DNA of 64,000 nucleotides from Nguyenibacter vanlangensis. GTDB lineage: Bacteria > Pseudomonadota > Alphaproteobacteria > Acetobacterales > Acetobacteraceae. The stretch lies in assembly GCF_038719015.1 (NCBI RefSeq), contig NZ_CP152276.1, forward strand, positions 4,357,501 to 4,421,500, read 5' to 3'. The notes below the pieces were generated by a model that was not told the DNA's origin, made no database searches, and saw nothing but the letters and a program-made list of their open reading frames with translations. A program made the position numbers and the translations under genes. Below, piece by piece: positions 29,182-37,919 of this stretch. The number at the start of each line of letters is the position of its first letter. Positions within the stretch are counted from its first letter, which is position 1.

Positions 29182-31029
29182 ATGAACGTCATCCCGCCAC
29201 GGTCCTCTCCTGCGTCTCCCGGCGCGCCGCCATCCGCGGCCGCGCCCGATGCCGCCACCCCTCCGAGCACTTCCCTCCCGGCCGCCCCCGCCGCCCCGGA
29301 CGGCACCACCGCCCTGCTGCGCCGCCTGTGGCGCGAGGAAGTCCGCAAACATCGCGGCCGCATCGTCTCGGTGCTCGTGCTGACGGTGCTGATGGCGTCG
29401 CTGACCGGCCTCTATCCGCTGGTCATCCAGCGCGCGCTGGACATGTTCGCCGCCCATGACCCGCGCATCCTCTACCAGGTGCCGGCCCTGGTGGTGATGA
29501 TCACGGCGGCCAAGGCCCTGTCGCAATACGCCCAGACGGTGGCGGTGCAGAACCTGGTGCTGATCGTCATCCGCGGCCTCCAGGGCACGATGTTCGCCCA
29601 CCTGGTCCATACCGACATCGCGCGGATCGAGCGCGAGGCCCCGGCCCAGTTGGCCGCCCGCTTCACCACCGACGCGGTGGCGATCCGCGAGGCGATGATC
29701 CGCGCCACCAATTCGCTGGGCGACGTGGTCACCGTCGCCGGCCTGGTGGTGTCGATGTTCTACATGGACTGGGAACTCAGCCTGATCGCGGCGGTGCTGT
29801 ATCCGATCGCCGCCGTGCCGATCCAGCGGCTGGGCAAGCGGGTCCGCCGCGCCTCGGGCGGCATGCAGGAACGCATGGGCGAAACCTCGGCCCTGCTGAC
29901 CGAAAGCTTCGCGCAGGCCCGCACGGTGCGCGTCTACCGCCTGGAGGGCAGCGAGGAACGCCGGGTCAGCCACGCGCTCGACCTGCTGCAGCATGCGTTG
30001 ATGCGCATCGCGCGCGGCCGCGCGCGGGTCGATCCGCTGCTCGAGGTACTGGGCGGCAGCGCGGTCGCCGCCGTGCTCGGCTTCGCCGGCTGGCGCGCGG
30101 CGCTCGGCGGCGCGACCCTGGGCGATTTCTCCGGCTTCGTCGCCGCCCTGCTGCTGGCCGCCCGGCCGCTGCGCGCGCTGGGCTCGCTGAACGCCGCCCT
30201 GCAGGAAGGGCTGGCCGGTCTCGTGCGCATCTTCGCCGTGCTCGACGAACCGGCCGACGTCGTCGAGGCCGGCGACGCGCTCGCGCTGCCGGCCGGCAAC
30301 GGCCATCTGTGTTTCGAAGCCGCCTCCTTCCGCTATCCGGACGGCCGCGTCGGCCTCGACGGGCTCAGCTTCGAGGCCCGGCCCGGCCTGACCGTGGCGC
30401 TGGTCGGCCCCTCGGGGGCCGGCAAATCCACCGCCCTGTCGCTGATCCCCCGCCTGCACGATGTCAGCGCCGGCCGCATCCGGCTGGACGGCATCGACCT
30501 GCGCGCGCTGCGCCTGGCCGACCTGCGCGACGCCATCGCCTATGTCAGCCAGGACACGATGCTGTTCGACCTGTCGGTGGCCGAGAATATCCGCATCGGC
30601 CGCCCCGCCGCGACCGACGCCGACATCCGCGCCGCCGCCCGGGCCGCCGCGGCGGAATCCTTCATCGACACCCTGCCCGACGGCTTCGCCACCCGGGTCG
30701 GGCCGGGCGGCCAGCGCCTGTCGGGCGGCCAGCGCCAGCGCGTCGCCCTGGCCCGCGCCCTGCTGCGCGACCCCCGCGTCCTGCTGCTGGACGAGGCCAC
30801 CAGCGCGCTCGACAGCGAAAGCGAGGCTCTGGTCCAGCACGCGCTGGCCCATCTGCGGCGCGGCCGCACCACCATCGTGGTCGCCCACCGCCTCTCGACC
30901 GTGCGCTCCGCCGACCTGGTGGTGGTGCTGGCCGACGGACAAGGTGTCGAATGCGGCACCCACGCCGAACTGGTCGAAGCCAACGGCCTGTATGCCCGCA
31001 TGGTCCGCACCCAGGCGTTTGAATTATAG
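29182..31029 (+). CDS. ABC transporter, fused permease and ATPase (exporter type)
   Basis: A 615-residue half-transporter of the MsbA/type-I exporter class: six transmembrane segments (residues about 45-330) then a nucleotide-binding domain. Walker A is GPSGAGKST, the signature is LSGGQRQRVALARALL and Walker B is VLLLDEATSALD, all intact, so it should be an active ATPase that works as a homodimer. The ATG at 29182 has AAAGGG at 29173-29178. No export substrate or partner is encoded alongside; a lipid or drug exporter is possible. It is followed by a strong terminator. Confidence 0.9.
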   Translation: MNVIPPRSSPASPGAPPSAAAPDAATPPSTSLPAAPAAPDGTTALLRRLWREEVRKHRGRIVSVLVLTVLMASLTGLYPLVIQRALDMFAAHDPRILYQVPALVVMITAAKALSQYAQTVAVQNLVLIVIRGLQGTMFAHLVHTDIARIEREAPAQLAARFTTDAVAIREAMIRATNSLGDVVTVAGLVVSMFYMDWELSLIAAVLYPIAAVPIQRLGKRVRRASGGMQERMGETSALLTESFAQARTVRVYRLEGSEERRVSHALDLLQHALMRIARGRARVDPLLEVLGGSAVAAVLGFAGWRAALGGATLGDFSGFVAALLLAARPLRALGSLNAALQEGLAGLVRIFAVLDEPADVVEAGDALALPAGNGHLCFEAASFRYPDGRVGLDGLSFEARPGLTVALVGPSGAGKSTALSLIPRLHDVSAGRIRLDGIDLRALRLADLRDAIAYVSQDTMLFDLSVAENIRIGRPAATDADIRAAARAAAAESFIDTLPDGFATRVGPGGQRLSGGQRQRVALARALLRDPRVLLLDEATSALDSESEALVQHALAHLRRGRTTIVVAHRLSTVRSADLVVVLADGQGVECGTHAELVEANGLYARMVRTQAFEL

Positions 31030-31071
31030 ACCATCCATAAATATCTTTTAAAACAACCGGTTGACCTGTTC

Positions 31072-31109
31072 ATGCGCGGCCCGCCCCCCGGCGGGCGCGC
31101 ATTTTTTTT
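31072..31109 (+). terminator. Intrinsic terminator after ABC exporter
   Basis: ATGCGCG-GCCCGCC pairs with GGCGGGCGCGCAT (31090-31102) with one bulged G and a four-C loop, followed by eight T residues (31102-31109). It lies 43 bp downstream of the ABC transporter stop. Confidence 0.85.
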
Positions 31110-31162
31110 CGCGCTTCCGCCTCCGGGGGGCGGTTGATGGATCGGACTCTTCGTGTCATGGA

Positions 31163-31183
31163 TTGACCGACCGGTTCGGTCAA
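31163..31183 (+). promoter_or_regulatory. TetR-type palindromic operator upstream of emrAB
   Basis: TTGACCGA (31163-31170), CCGGT spacer, TCGGTCAA (31176-31183): a perfect 8-bp inverted repeat 86 bp upstream of the pump gene start. The GACCGNNCGGTC pattern is characteristic of TetR-family repressor sites at drug-efflux genes. No TetR gene is present in the window, so the regulator must be encoded elsewhere. A further palindrome CAACCGGTTG is at 31054-31063. Confidence 0.55.
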
Positions 31184-31268
31184 CGGGGCGGCGGCGGCCA
31201 CGGCGGGGCGGAAACGGGCCCGCCGCGTGATTCCGTTCGCGGCACACGCTGGAAGCAAGAGGAATCGC

Positions 31269-32375
31269 ATGGCCGATCAAGACGGCGCAAGTTCAGGCGG
31301 CAAGCCGGACGACGCGTCCGGGAAGACTCCCAAGCCCAGGAAAGCCAACCCCGCGATCCGGATCGGGCTGCTGGCCTTCGTCGCGATCGTCGCCGTCGGG
31401 GCGGGGGTCCACTGGTTCCTGACCCGCTACGACATCGAAACCGACGACGCCTTCGTTGCCGGCCGCGCGGTGACGATCGCCCCGCATGTCCGCGGCTACA
31501 TCACCGAACTGCTGGTCAACGACAACCAGTTCGTCCATGCCGGCCAGCTCCTCGCCCGGATCGACGACCGCGACTATCGCGCGGCGCGCGACAATGCCGC
31601 GGCCACGCTGGACATCGCGCGCGCCCAGGCGGCGGGCGCCCAGTACGGCCTGCTGGTGGCGCAGAAGGACTTTCCCGGCCGATTGACCGCCGCCCAGGGC
31701 CAGCTCCTGGCCGCCCAGGCCCAGCAATTCCGGGCCGAAACCGATTATCGCCGCCAGCACGCGGTCGCCCGCGCCGCCACCACGCAGCAGGATATCGACT
31801 ACGCCACCGCCGCGCTGCAGGCCGCCCGCGCCCAGTTGCTCCAGGCCCAGGGCAATCTCGCCATCGCCGAGCCGGTGCAGGCCAATATCCAGACCACCCA
31901 GACCCGCGTCAGCCAGTATGACGCCCAGACGGCCCAGGCCCAGGCCCAGCTCGCCCAGGCCGTCCTGAATCTCGGCTGGACCGAGATCCGCGCCCCGCAT
32001 GACGGTTGGATCTCGCAGCGCAGCATCGAACGCGGCAGCTTCGTCTCCGAGGGCCAGGCCCTCTTCTCGATCGTCGAGCCCGAAATGTGGGTGACGGCCA
32101 ACTACAAGGAAACGCAGATCACCGACATGCGCCCCGGGCAGACGGTCGATATCGCGGTCGATTCCTACCCGTCGCTCCGGCTGCGCGGCCACGTGGATTC
32201 GATCCAGCTCGGCACCGGCGCCACCTTCAGCGCCTTCCCGCCGGAAAACGCCACCGGCAACTTCGTCAAGATCGTCCAGCGCGTCCCGGTGAAGATCCTG
32301 ATCGACAGCGGCCTGCGCGCCGACCGTCCGCTGTCGCTGGGCATGTCCGTCGAGCCGACGGTGCACACGCGGTGA
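31269..32375 (+). CDS. emrA: EmrA/HlyD-type efflux adaptor
   Basis: Periplasmic adaptor (368 residues) for an MFS drug pump. It has one N-terminal transmembrane helix (IGLLAFVAIVAVGAGVHWFL), the HlyD biotinyl-lipoyl domain (TDDAFVAGRAVTIAPHVRGY, then VHAGQLLARIDDRDYRAARD), a long alanine/glutamine-rich coiled-coil hairpin (about residues 95-225) and a beta-barrel domain (WTEIRAPHDGWISQRSIERG). ATG 31269 follows AGAGG; a GTG at 31227 is in frame but lacks the family N-terminus. It overlaps emrB by 4 bp. Confidence 0.92.
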   Translation: MADQDGASSGGKPDDASGKTPKPRKANPAIRIGLLAFVAIVAVGAGVHWFLTRYDIETDDAFVAGRAVTIAPHVRGYITELLVNDNQFVHAGQLLARIDDRDYRAARDNAAATLDIARAQAAGAQYGLLVAQKDFPGRLTAAQGQLLAAQAQQFRAETDYRRQHAVARAATTQQDIDYATAALQAARAQLLQAQGNLAIAEPVQANIQTTQTRVSQYDAQTAQAQAQLAQAVLNLGWTEIRAPHDGWISQRSIERGSFVSEGQALFSIVEPEMWVTANYKETQITDMRPGQTVDIAVDSYPSLRLRGHVDSIQLGTGATFSAFPPENATGNFVKIVQRVPVKILIDSGLRADRPLSLGMSVEPTVHTR

Positions 32376-33967
32376 GCACCGATTCCCCCCCAGCCGCCCC
32401 CGCCGGGGCGGAAGAGCCCTGGAAGCCGCGGGGCAACCCGTGGCTGATCGCGGTCGTGGTCACGGTCGCGGCCTTCATGGAAATCCTGGACACCACCATC
32501 GTCAACGTGTCCCTGCCGCATATCGCGGGCTCGCTCTCCTCCAGCTACGACGACGCCACCTGGGCGCTCACCTCCTACCTGGTGGCGAACGGCATCGTGC
32601 TGACCATCTCCGGCTGGCTGGGCAAGCTGCTGGGGCGCAAGCGCTATTTCCTGATCTGCATCTTCATGTTCTCGGTGTCGTCCTTCCTGTGCGGCATTTC
32701 GGGCAGCCTGACGCAGTTGATCATCTTCCGCCTGATGCAGGGCTTCTTCGGCGGCGGCCTGCAGCCGAACCAGCAATCGATCATCCTGGACACGTTCCCG
32801 CCCGAAAAGCGCGCCGCCGCCTTCGGGCTCACGGCGATCGCCACGATCGTGGGGCCGGTCCTCGGCCCGGCTTTGGGCGGCTGGATCACCGACAATTATT
32901 CCTGGCGCTGGATCTTCTTCATCAACGTGCCGATCGGCCTGGCCGCGACCTTCGCGATCTCGCTGCTGCTCGACGACCCCCCGTGGGCGCGCAAGCAGAA
33001 GGCCCCGCTGGACATCGTGGGCATCAGCCTGATCGCCGTGGGCTTCGGCTGCCTCGAAGTCACCGCCGACCGGGGCGAGGACGATGACTGGTTCGGCTCG
33101 TCCATGATCCGCACCACCGCGACCTTCGCGGTGCTGGGCATCGGCGGGGCGATCCTCTGGCTGCTGACGGCCAAGCGGCCGGCGGTCGATCTACGCGTCT
33201 TCAAGGACCGCAATTTCGCCACCGGCACGGCGCTGATCGGCGCGGTCGGCGCGCTGCTCTACGCCTCGGCGGTCATCGTGCCGCAATTCGCGCAGCAGGT
33301 GATCGGCTACACGGCCACCCTGGCGGGCTTCGTCCTGTCGCCGGGCGGCGTCGCCGTCATCATCCTGATCCCGATCATCGGGCGGCTGATGAAATTCTTC
33401 AGCCTGCGCGCCCTGATCGCCTTCGGCTTCGCCTTCATGGGCGTGTCGATGTTCCTCTCGGCGCACCTGACGCCCACGATCGATTTCCGCCACCTGGTCC
33501 TGTTCCGCATGAGCCAGACCGCCAGCCTGGCCTTCCTCTTCGTGCCGATCTCGACGATCACCTACGCCACCCTGCCGCGCGCCCTGAACGCCGATGCCTC
33601 GGCGCTGTACAGCATGGCGCGCAACGTGCTGGGCTCGATCGCGATTTCCGGCTCGACGGCGATGATCACCAACCTGCGTCAGGCCCATCAGTCGCAGATG
33701 GTGCACTGGATGACGCCGTTCCGGCAGCCTTATCTCGACTATCTGGCCCGGGCGCGGCAATTCGCCGCCGCGCACGGCGTGGCCCCCGCCGCGATCGAGG
33801 CCACGGCCCGGCAGCATCTCTATGTCGAATATACGCGCCAGATCTCGATGCTGGCCTATAACGAGCTGTTCATGATCCTGGGGATGGGCGCCTTCATGGT
33901 GGTGCCGTTCTGCTTCCTGCTCTCGCCGATCCGCGGCGGCGGCCGACCCAGCGGCGGTGGACATTGA
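32372..33967 (+). CDS. emrB: EmrB-type drug:H+ antiporter (DHA2, MFS)
   Basis: A 531-residue major-facilitator transporter with fourteen transmembrane segments, the DHA2 type. Motif D1 (FMEILDTTIVNVSLPHIAG) is in helix 1 and motif A (GKLLGRKRYFL) between helices 2 and 3; motif C (GPVLGPALGGW) is in helix 5. The start is GTG 32372, overlapping the emrA stop (GTGA); longer frames upstream are emrA shadows. With EmrA it forms an inner-membrane pump for hydrophobic drugs or uncouplers; an outer-membrane channel must be supplied elsewhere. Confidence 0.92.
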   Translation: MSTDSPPAAPAGAEEPWKPRGNPWLIAVVVTVAAFMEILDTTIVNVSLPHIAGSLSSSYDDATWALTSYLVANGIVLTISGWLGKLLGRKRYFLICIFMFSVSSFLCGISGSLTQLIIFRLMQGFFGGGLQPNQQSIILDTFPPEKRAAAFGLTAIATIVGPVLGPALGGWITDNYSWRWIFFINVPIGLAATFAISLLLDDPPWARKQKAPLDIVGISLIAVGFGCLEVTADRGEDDDWFGSSMIRTTATFAVLGIGGAILWLLTAKRPAVDLRVFKDRNFATGTALIGAVGALLYASAVIVPQFAQQVIGYTATLAGFVLSPGGVAVIILIPIIGRLMKFFSLRALIAFGFAFMGVSMFLSAHLTPTIDFRHLVLFRMSQTASLAFLFVPISTITYATLPRALNADASALYSMARNVLGSIAISGSTAMITNLRQAHQSQMVHWMTPFRQPYLDYLARARQFAAAHGVAPAAIEATARQHLYVEYTRQISMLAYNELFMILGMGAFMVVPFCFLLSPIRGGGRPSGGGH

Positions 33968-33997
33968 GCGGCGGATATTGAGCGGCGGGCATCGCGT

Positions 33998-34462
33998 ATG
34001 GAAGACCAGGCCGCTCCCGTCCCATCCGGCTCAGACGGGACGATCCGCGTCGTCGCCGCGGCGATCCTCTATGGCGGCGCGCTGCTGCTGGTGCGCAAGC
34101 GCGGCACCAGCGCCTTCATGCTCCCGGGCGGCAAGGCCGAGCCGGGCGAACACGCCACCGAAACCCTGGCCCGCGAACTGGCCGAGGAACTGGGCTGCGG
34201 CCTCACGCATGCCGGCGTGGCCCTGCTCGGCCGGTTCGTCGCCCCCGCGGCCAACGAACCGGGCCGCACTGTCCACGCCACGGTCTATCGCGGCATGCTG
34301 GACGGCGTACCCCGCATCGGCGCGGAAATCGCGCAGATGCTGTGGTATGATCTCAACGGGCCCGGGCCCGATCGGCCCGGCGATATCGCGCCCGTCCCCC
34401 TCGCGCCGCTGCTCACCCGGCACGTCCTGCCCGCGCTGCGGCGTCAGGCGGGCCGCGCATAG
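33998..34462 (+). CDS. Nudix hydrolase
   Basis: A 154-residue Nudix protein hydrolysing a nucleoside diphosphate-linked substrate. The complete Nudix box G-x5-E-x7-RE-x2-EE-x-G spans residues 45-66 (GKAEPGE, RELAEELG). The N-terminus (IRVVAAAILYGGALLLVRKR) resembles MutT/8-oxo-dGTPase-like members, but substrate specificity cannot be read. It converges on the Nudix gene rppH: their 3' ends overlap by 19 bp (34444-34462) on opposite strands. The upstream 30 bp contains a short tandem repeat (AGCGGCGG with ATTG). Confidence 0.88.
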   Translation: MEDQAAPVPSGSDGTIRVVAAAILYGGALLLVRKRGTSAFMLPGGKAEPGEHATETLARELAEELGCGLTHAGVALLGRFVAPAANEPGRTVHATVYRGMLDGVPRIGAEIAQMLWYDLNGPGPDRPGDIAPVPLAPLLTRHVLPALRRQAGRA

Positions 34463-34962
34463 GGCGCGAAATCCCGGACCAGGATCCGGTAGATATCGCG
34501 CTTGAAGCCGACATTGCGCTCGGGCAGCGTCGGCAGGTCGATCCATTGCCAGGCATCGAATTCCGCCGGCTGATGGCTGTCCAGCCGGATCTCGTCGTCC
34601 CGCCCGACGAAGCGCAGGGCGAACCATTTCTGCGTCTGGCCGCGATAGCGCCCGCCCATCGCGCGGCCGATCAGCGCCGCCGGGAAATCATAGCTCAGCC
34701 ATTCGGGGTGCGCGCCCATGATGACGGCGGCGTCCGTGCCGATCTCCTCGCGCAGTTCGCGCAGCACCGCCGCGTCCGGCGCCTCCTCGGCATCGATGCC
34801 GCCCTGCGGGCATTGCCACACGCCCTGGCTCAGCGGCCCGCCGGCCCCGGGCATGTCGCTGCGCCGCCCGATCAGCACCTGCCCCAGCGGATTGAACAGC
34901 ATGGCCCCGACATTCCGGCGATAGGGCAGGGGACGCTGACCGGGCAACCCGGCATCATTCAT
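34444..34962 (-). CDS. rppH: RNA pyrophosphohydrolase
   Basis: RppH (172 residues from ATG 34962) removes pyrophosphate from mRNA 5' ends to start decay, and belongs to the IalA/NudH group in alphaproteobacteria. The sequence begins PYRRNVGAMLFNPLGQVLIG, typical of RppH, and carries the Nudix box at residues 54-75 (GGIDAEE, RELREEIG). QTQKWFALRFVG is another RppH feature. ATG 34962 overlaps the ctpA stop by 8 bp (ATGAATGA). It is the last gene of the gpmI-envC-ctpA-rppH unit, a conserved alphaproteobacterial order. Confidence 0.93.
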   Translation of the reverse strand: MNDAGLPGQRPLPYRRNVGAMLFNPLGQVLIGRRSDMPGAGGPLSQGVWQCPQGGIDAEEAPDAAVLRELREEIGTDAAVIMGAHPEWLSYDFPAALIGRAMGGRYRGQTQKWFALRFVGRDDEIRLDSHQPAEFDAWQWIDLPTLPERNVGFKRDIYRILVRDFAPYARPA

Positions 34963-36385
34963 GCCGCGACGCCTCGGTGACCGCTCCCGTCCCGGTCCCG
35001 GCATCGGCCGAACGCGGTCCCGCCGCCATGGCGCGGACGATCTTCAGCCCCTGCTGCAACTGGAAGTCGGTCGCCGGCTTGGTCGGGTCGAAGGACGGCC
35101 AGTTCGCCGGCGGCTCGGCCGGGATCGTGGCCGCGATCGCCGGCAGGTCGGTGCGCGGCGGCGGCTTGGTGGTGTTGCCGCCCTGGTTCTTGATGATGTG
35201 CGCCAGGTCGGCCTCGCGGATGCTATAGGCCGGGTCGTCGCGGCTCTCATGCACCGTCACGTCCGGCACGATCCCCAGCCCCTGGATCGACCGCCCCGAC
35301 GGCGTGTAATAGCGCGCGGTCGTCAGGCGCAGCGCCCCGTCGCCCGGTATCGGCAGGATCGTCTGCACCGACCCCTTGCCGAAGGATTTCTCGCCGACCA
35401 GCACCGCCCGCTGATGGTCCTGCAGCGCGCCCGCGACGATCTCGCTGGCCGAGGCCGATCCGCCGTTGATCAGCACCACGATCGGCAGCCCGCCGGTGAT
35501 GTCGGTGCCGTGCGCGTCCCAGCGCTGGCTGTCCTGCGGATGCCGCGCCCGGGTCGACACGATCTCGCCATTGCGGATGAAATCCGACCCGACCTCGATC
35601 GCCTGGTTCAGCAGCCCGCCCGGATCCGAGCGCAGATCCACCACCAGCCCGCTCAGCCTGCCGTGGGATTCGGCCTTCAGCTTGCGGTACGCGGCCTCCA
35701 GCCCGGGGGCGGTTTCCTCGTTGAACTGCGCGATGCGGATATAGCCGACCGTGTCGTACAGCGCCGAACGGATCACCTGCAGGTGGATGATCGCGCGGGT
35801 CATGGTCACGACGATCGGCTTGGGCGTCTTCTCGCGGATCAGCGTCAGGGTGATCTTGGTGTCCGGCTTGCCGCGCATCCGCTCCACCGCCTCGTCCAGC
35901 GGCAGCCCGTCGATGTTCTTGCCGTCGATCGCGACGATGAAGTCGCCCGGCTTGATCCCGGCCCGCGCGGCCGGGGTGTCGTCGACCGGCGAGACGACGC
36001 GGATGTGGTTGTCCTCGCCCTGCACCTCCAGCCCCAGCCCGCCGAACTCGCCCTTGGTCTGGACCTGCAGGTCGCCGTACTGCTTTTCGGTCATGTACGA
36101 ACTATGCGGGTCCAGCCCGCTCAGCATGCCGTTCAGCGCATTGATGATCAGGTCGCGATTCGATACCGGCTCGACGTAATTCGCCTTCACCTGCTCCAGC
36201 ACATGGCCGAACAGCGACAGCAGCCGGAAATTCTCGGCCGGCGAATCGCTGTCCTTCGCCAGGCTCTCCGCCAGGGCGTGCGGCGTCAGGCCGCCGCCGA
36301 CATATGAAAGCTGCGAAATCTGCGGACCAGCCGCAATGCCTGCCAGAAAGGCGCCACCAAGCAGCAGGCCGGTGCGGAACCTCAT
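34955..36385 (-). CDS. ctpA: Carboxyl-terminal processing protease (S41)
   Basis: A periplasmic S41 protease (476 residues from ATG 36385) that trims C-termini of envelope proteins and hydrolases. An N-terminal signal/anchor (FRTGLLLGGAFLAGIAAGP) is followed by a PDZ domain (GLGLEVQGEDNHIRVVSPVD to IVAIDGKNIDG, residues about 115-160). The catalytic dyad is S312 in GGSASASEIVAGA and K337 in SFGKGSVQ, 25 residues apart as in Tsp. The C-terminal 100 residues are proline- and threonine-rich. GGGAGA lies upstream of the chosen start; a GTG further up would add 27 residues. Confidence 0.93.
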   Translation of the reverse strand: MRFRTGLLLGGAFLAGIAAGPQISQLSYVGGGLTPHALAESLAKDSDSPAENFRLLSLFGHVLEQVKANYVEPVSNRDLIINALNGMLSGLDPHSSYMTEKQYGDLQVQTKGEFGGLGLEVQGEDNHIRVVSPVDDTPAARAGIKPGDFIVAIDGKNIDGLPLDEAVERMRGKPDTKITLTLIREKTPKPIVVTMTRAIIHLQVIRSALYDTVGYIRIAQFNEETAPGLEAAYRKLKAESHGRLSGLVVDLRSDPGGLLNQAIEVGSDFIRNGEIVSTRARHPQDSQRWDAHGTDITGGLPIVVLINGGSASASEIVAGALQDHQRAVLVGEKSFGKGSVQTILPIPGDGALRLTTARYYTPSGRSIQGLGIVPDVTVHESRDDPAYSIREADLAHIIKNQGGNTTKPPPRTDLPAIAATIPAEPPANWPSFDPTKPATDFQLQQGLKIVRAMAAGPRSADAGTGTGAVTEASRHE

Positions 36386-36543
36386 GCCGTCTCGTCTCCC
36401 GAATAACGCCGCCCCTGGCTTCGGCCCGGGTGCGGTCGGCCGCGCGCCACGGGGCGCGCCCGACACCGGCCTGCGCCGGCGTCATCCGGCAATCTTATAC
36501 CGAACTCGCTCCGGGCGGAAACAGCCAACCGCAACCACCCACC

Positions 36544-37908
36544 CTACAGGAACGGCGCAGGGTCGATCACAGCGCCGCCGCGCCGCAACTGCACGAACAG
36601 GCTCGGCCGCCCGCCCCCGCCCGATCCACCCCCGCCCGGTCCACCCCCGCCCGACCAGCCGGGCATGGTCCCCATCGGCGCTCCCTTCGCCAGGCTCTGC
36701 CCGGCGGACACGTCCAGCGACCCCATCCCGGCCAGCACGAACCGGTAATGCCGCCCGCAATCCAGGATGACCATCTGGCCATAGGACCGGAAGGCACCGG
36801 CGAAATCGACCTGCCCGGCACAGGGCGCGCGCACCGTGGCCCCCGACGGCGGCGCATAGGTGATGCCCGTCGCCGGCCCCGCCTCGGTCGCCGCCCCCCA
36901 GCCGGTGACGATCGTCCCGGCCACCGGCGCGCCCCGCCCGGCCGGACGTCCGGCCGGCACGGCACTCAACCCGGGTCCGGGGCCCTGGGCGATCGCCTCG
37001 GCGCGGGCATGGGCGGCGGCGGCCTCGTCGGCGCGGTGGGCGCGCGCGGCCGCCTGGGCGGCCTGTTCCAGCCGCGCCTCCGCCGCCTGCTCCAGCGCCT
37101 CGATCCGCGCCACCGCATCCTGCAGGCTGGTGGCCTGCCGCGCGGCGTCCTCCGCCTGCCGCGCCGCCAGCGACGCGGCGTCGCGCGACCGGCGCTGCGT
37201 CAGGCGCGCGGCCCGCGCCGCGCGCGACACGCTGTCGCGCTGTGCCGCCTGAAGCCGCTGCAGCGCGTCCAGCCGCGCCCCCTCCTGCGCCGCCTGCGCG
37301 TCCAGTTGCGCCAGCACCACGCGCCGCTCGCGGATCGCATCCGCCCGCTGCTCCAGTTGCGCCGACAGCCCCCGCACCACCAGCAGCCCGGTGATCGCAT
37401 GGTCCGGCGGCACGGGGGCGGCCAGCAGCGTGTCGGCCGGATAGCGCGCCAGCCGGGCGGCCAGCGGCAGCATCGGCCCGATCGCCGCCGAATCCCGGGC
37501 CAGTTCGGCGCGCAGCCGCGCCTGCTCGGCATGCAGCGCGCCCACCCGGTCGGCCAGTTCGGCGGTCTGCTGCTCGGTCTGCTGCAATTGCGCGGTGGCG
37601 TCGATCGTCGCCGCCGACAAAACGGCTGCCCGCGCCGCATCGTCCCGCGCCCGCGCTTCCGCCGCCGCGCGGGCGGCCGCGCGGGCGGTCAGGTCGCGGG
37701 CCTGCGCCTGCTGGCGGGCGATCAGCGCCCGCTGCGCCGCGCGGGCCTGCTCCACCGCCCGCCGCGCCGCCTCGGCCGCCGCGTCGGCGGCGACGCCCCG
37801 CCCGGCACGATGCGTCGAATGGCGATGCACGGGATTCGCCGCCGCCCAGGCGGCCTGCAACAAGGCAGCCTGCAACAGGGCAGCCGGCAGGAAGGCCGCC
37901 GCCAGCAA
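36544..37908 (-). CDS. envC: EnvC-like murein hydrolase activator (degenerate LytM)
   Basis: A 454-residue secreted protein: signal peptide (LAAAFLPAALLQAALLQAAW), a long alanine/glutamine/arginine-rich coiled coil (about residues 40-300) and a C-terminal LytM/M23 domain (residues about 325-454; VTGWGAATEAGPATGITYAP, RAPCAGQVDFAG). The zinc ligands of active M23 peptidases (HxxxD and HxH) are missing, as in EnvC, so it should activate an amidase rather than cut peptidoglycan. TTG 37908 is the only start near the signal peptide and is uncertain. Two 15-nt repeats (37853-37882) lie in the signal peptide. Second gene after gpmI. Confidence 0.85.
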   Translation of the reverse strand: MLAAAFLPAALLQAALLQAAWAAANPVHRHSTHRAGRGVAADAAAEAARRAVEQARAAQRALIARQQAQARDLTARAAARAAAEARARDDAARAAVLSAATIDATAQLQQTEQQTAELADRVGALHAEQARLRAELARDSAAIGPMLPLAARLARYPADTLLAAPVPPDHAITGLLVVRGLSAQLEQRADAIRERRVVLAQLDAQAAQEGARLDALQRLQAAQRDSVSRAARAARLTQRRSRDAASLAARQAEDAARQATSLQDAVARIEALEQAAEARLEQAAQAAARAHRADEAAAAHARAEAIAQGPGPGLSAVPAGRPAGRGAPVAGTIVTGWGAATEAGPATGITYAPPSGATVRAPCAGQVDFAGAFRSYGQMVILDCGRHYRFVLAGMGSLDVSAGQSLAKGAPMGTMPGWSGGGGPGGGGSGGGGRPSLFVQLRRGGAVIDPAPFL

Positions 37909-37919
37909 GCCCGGACGGA

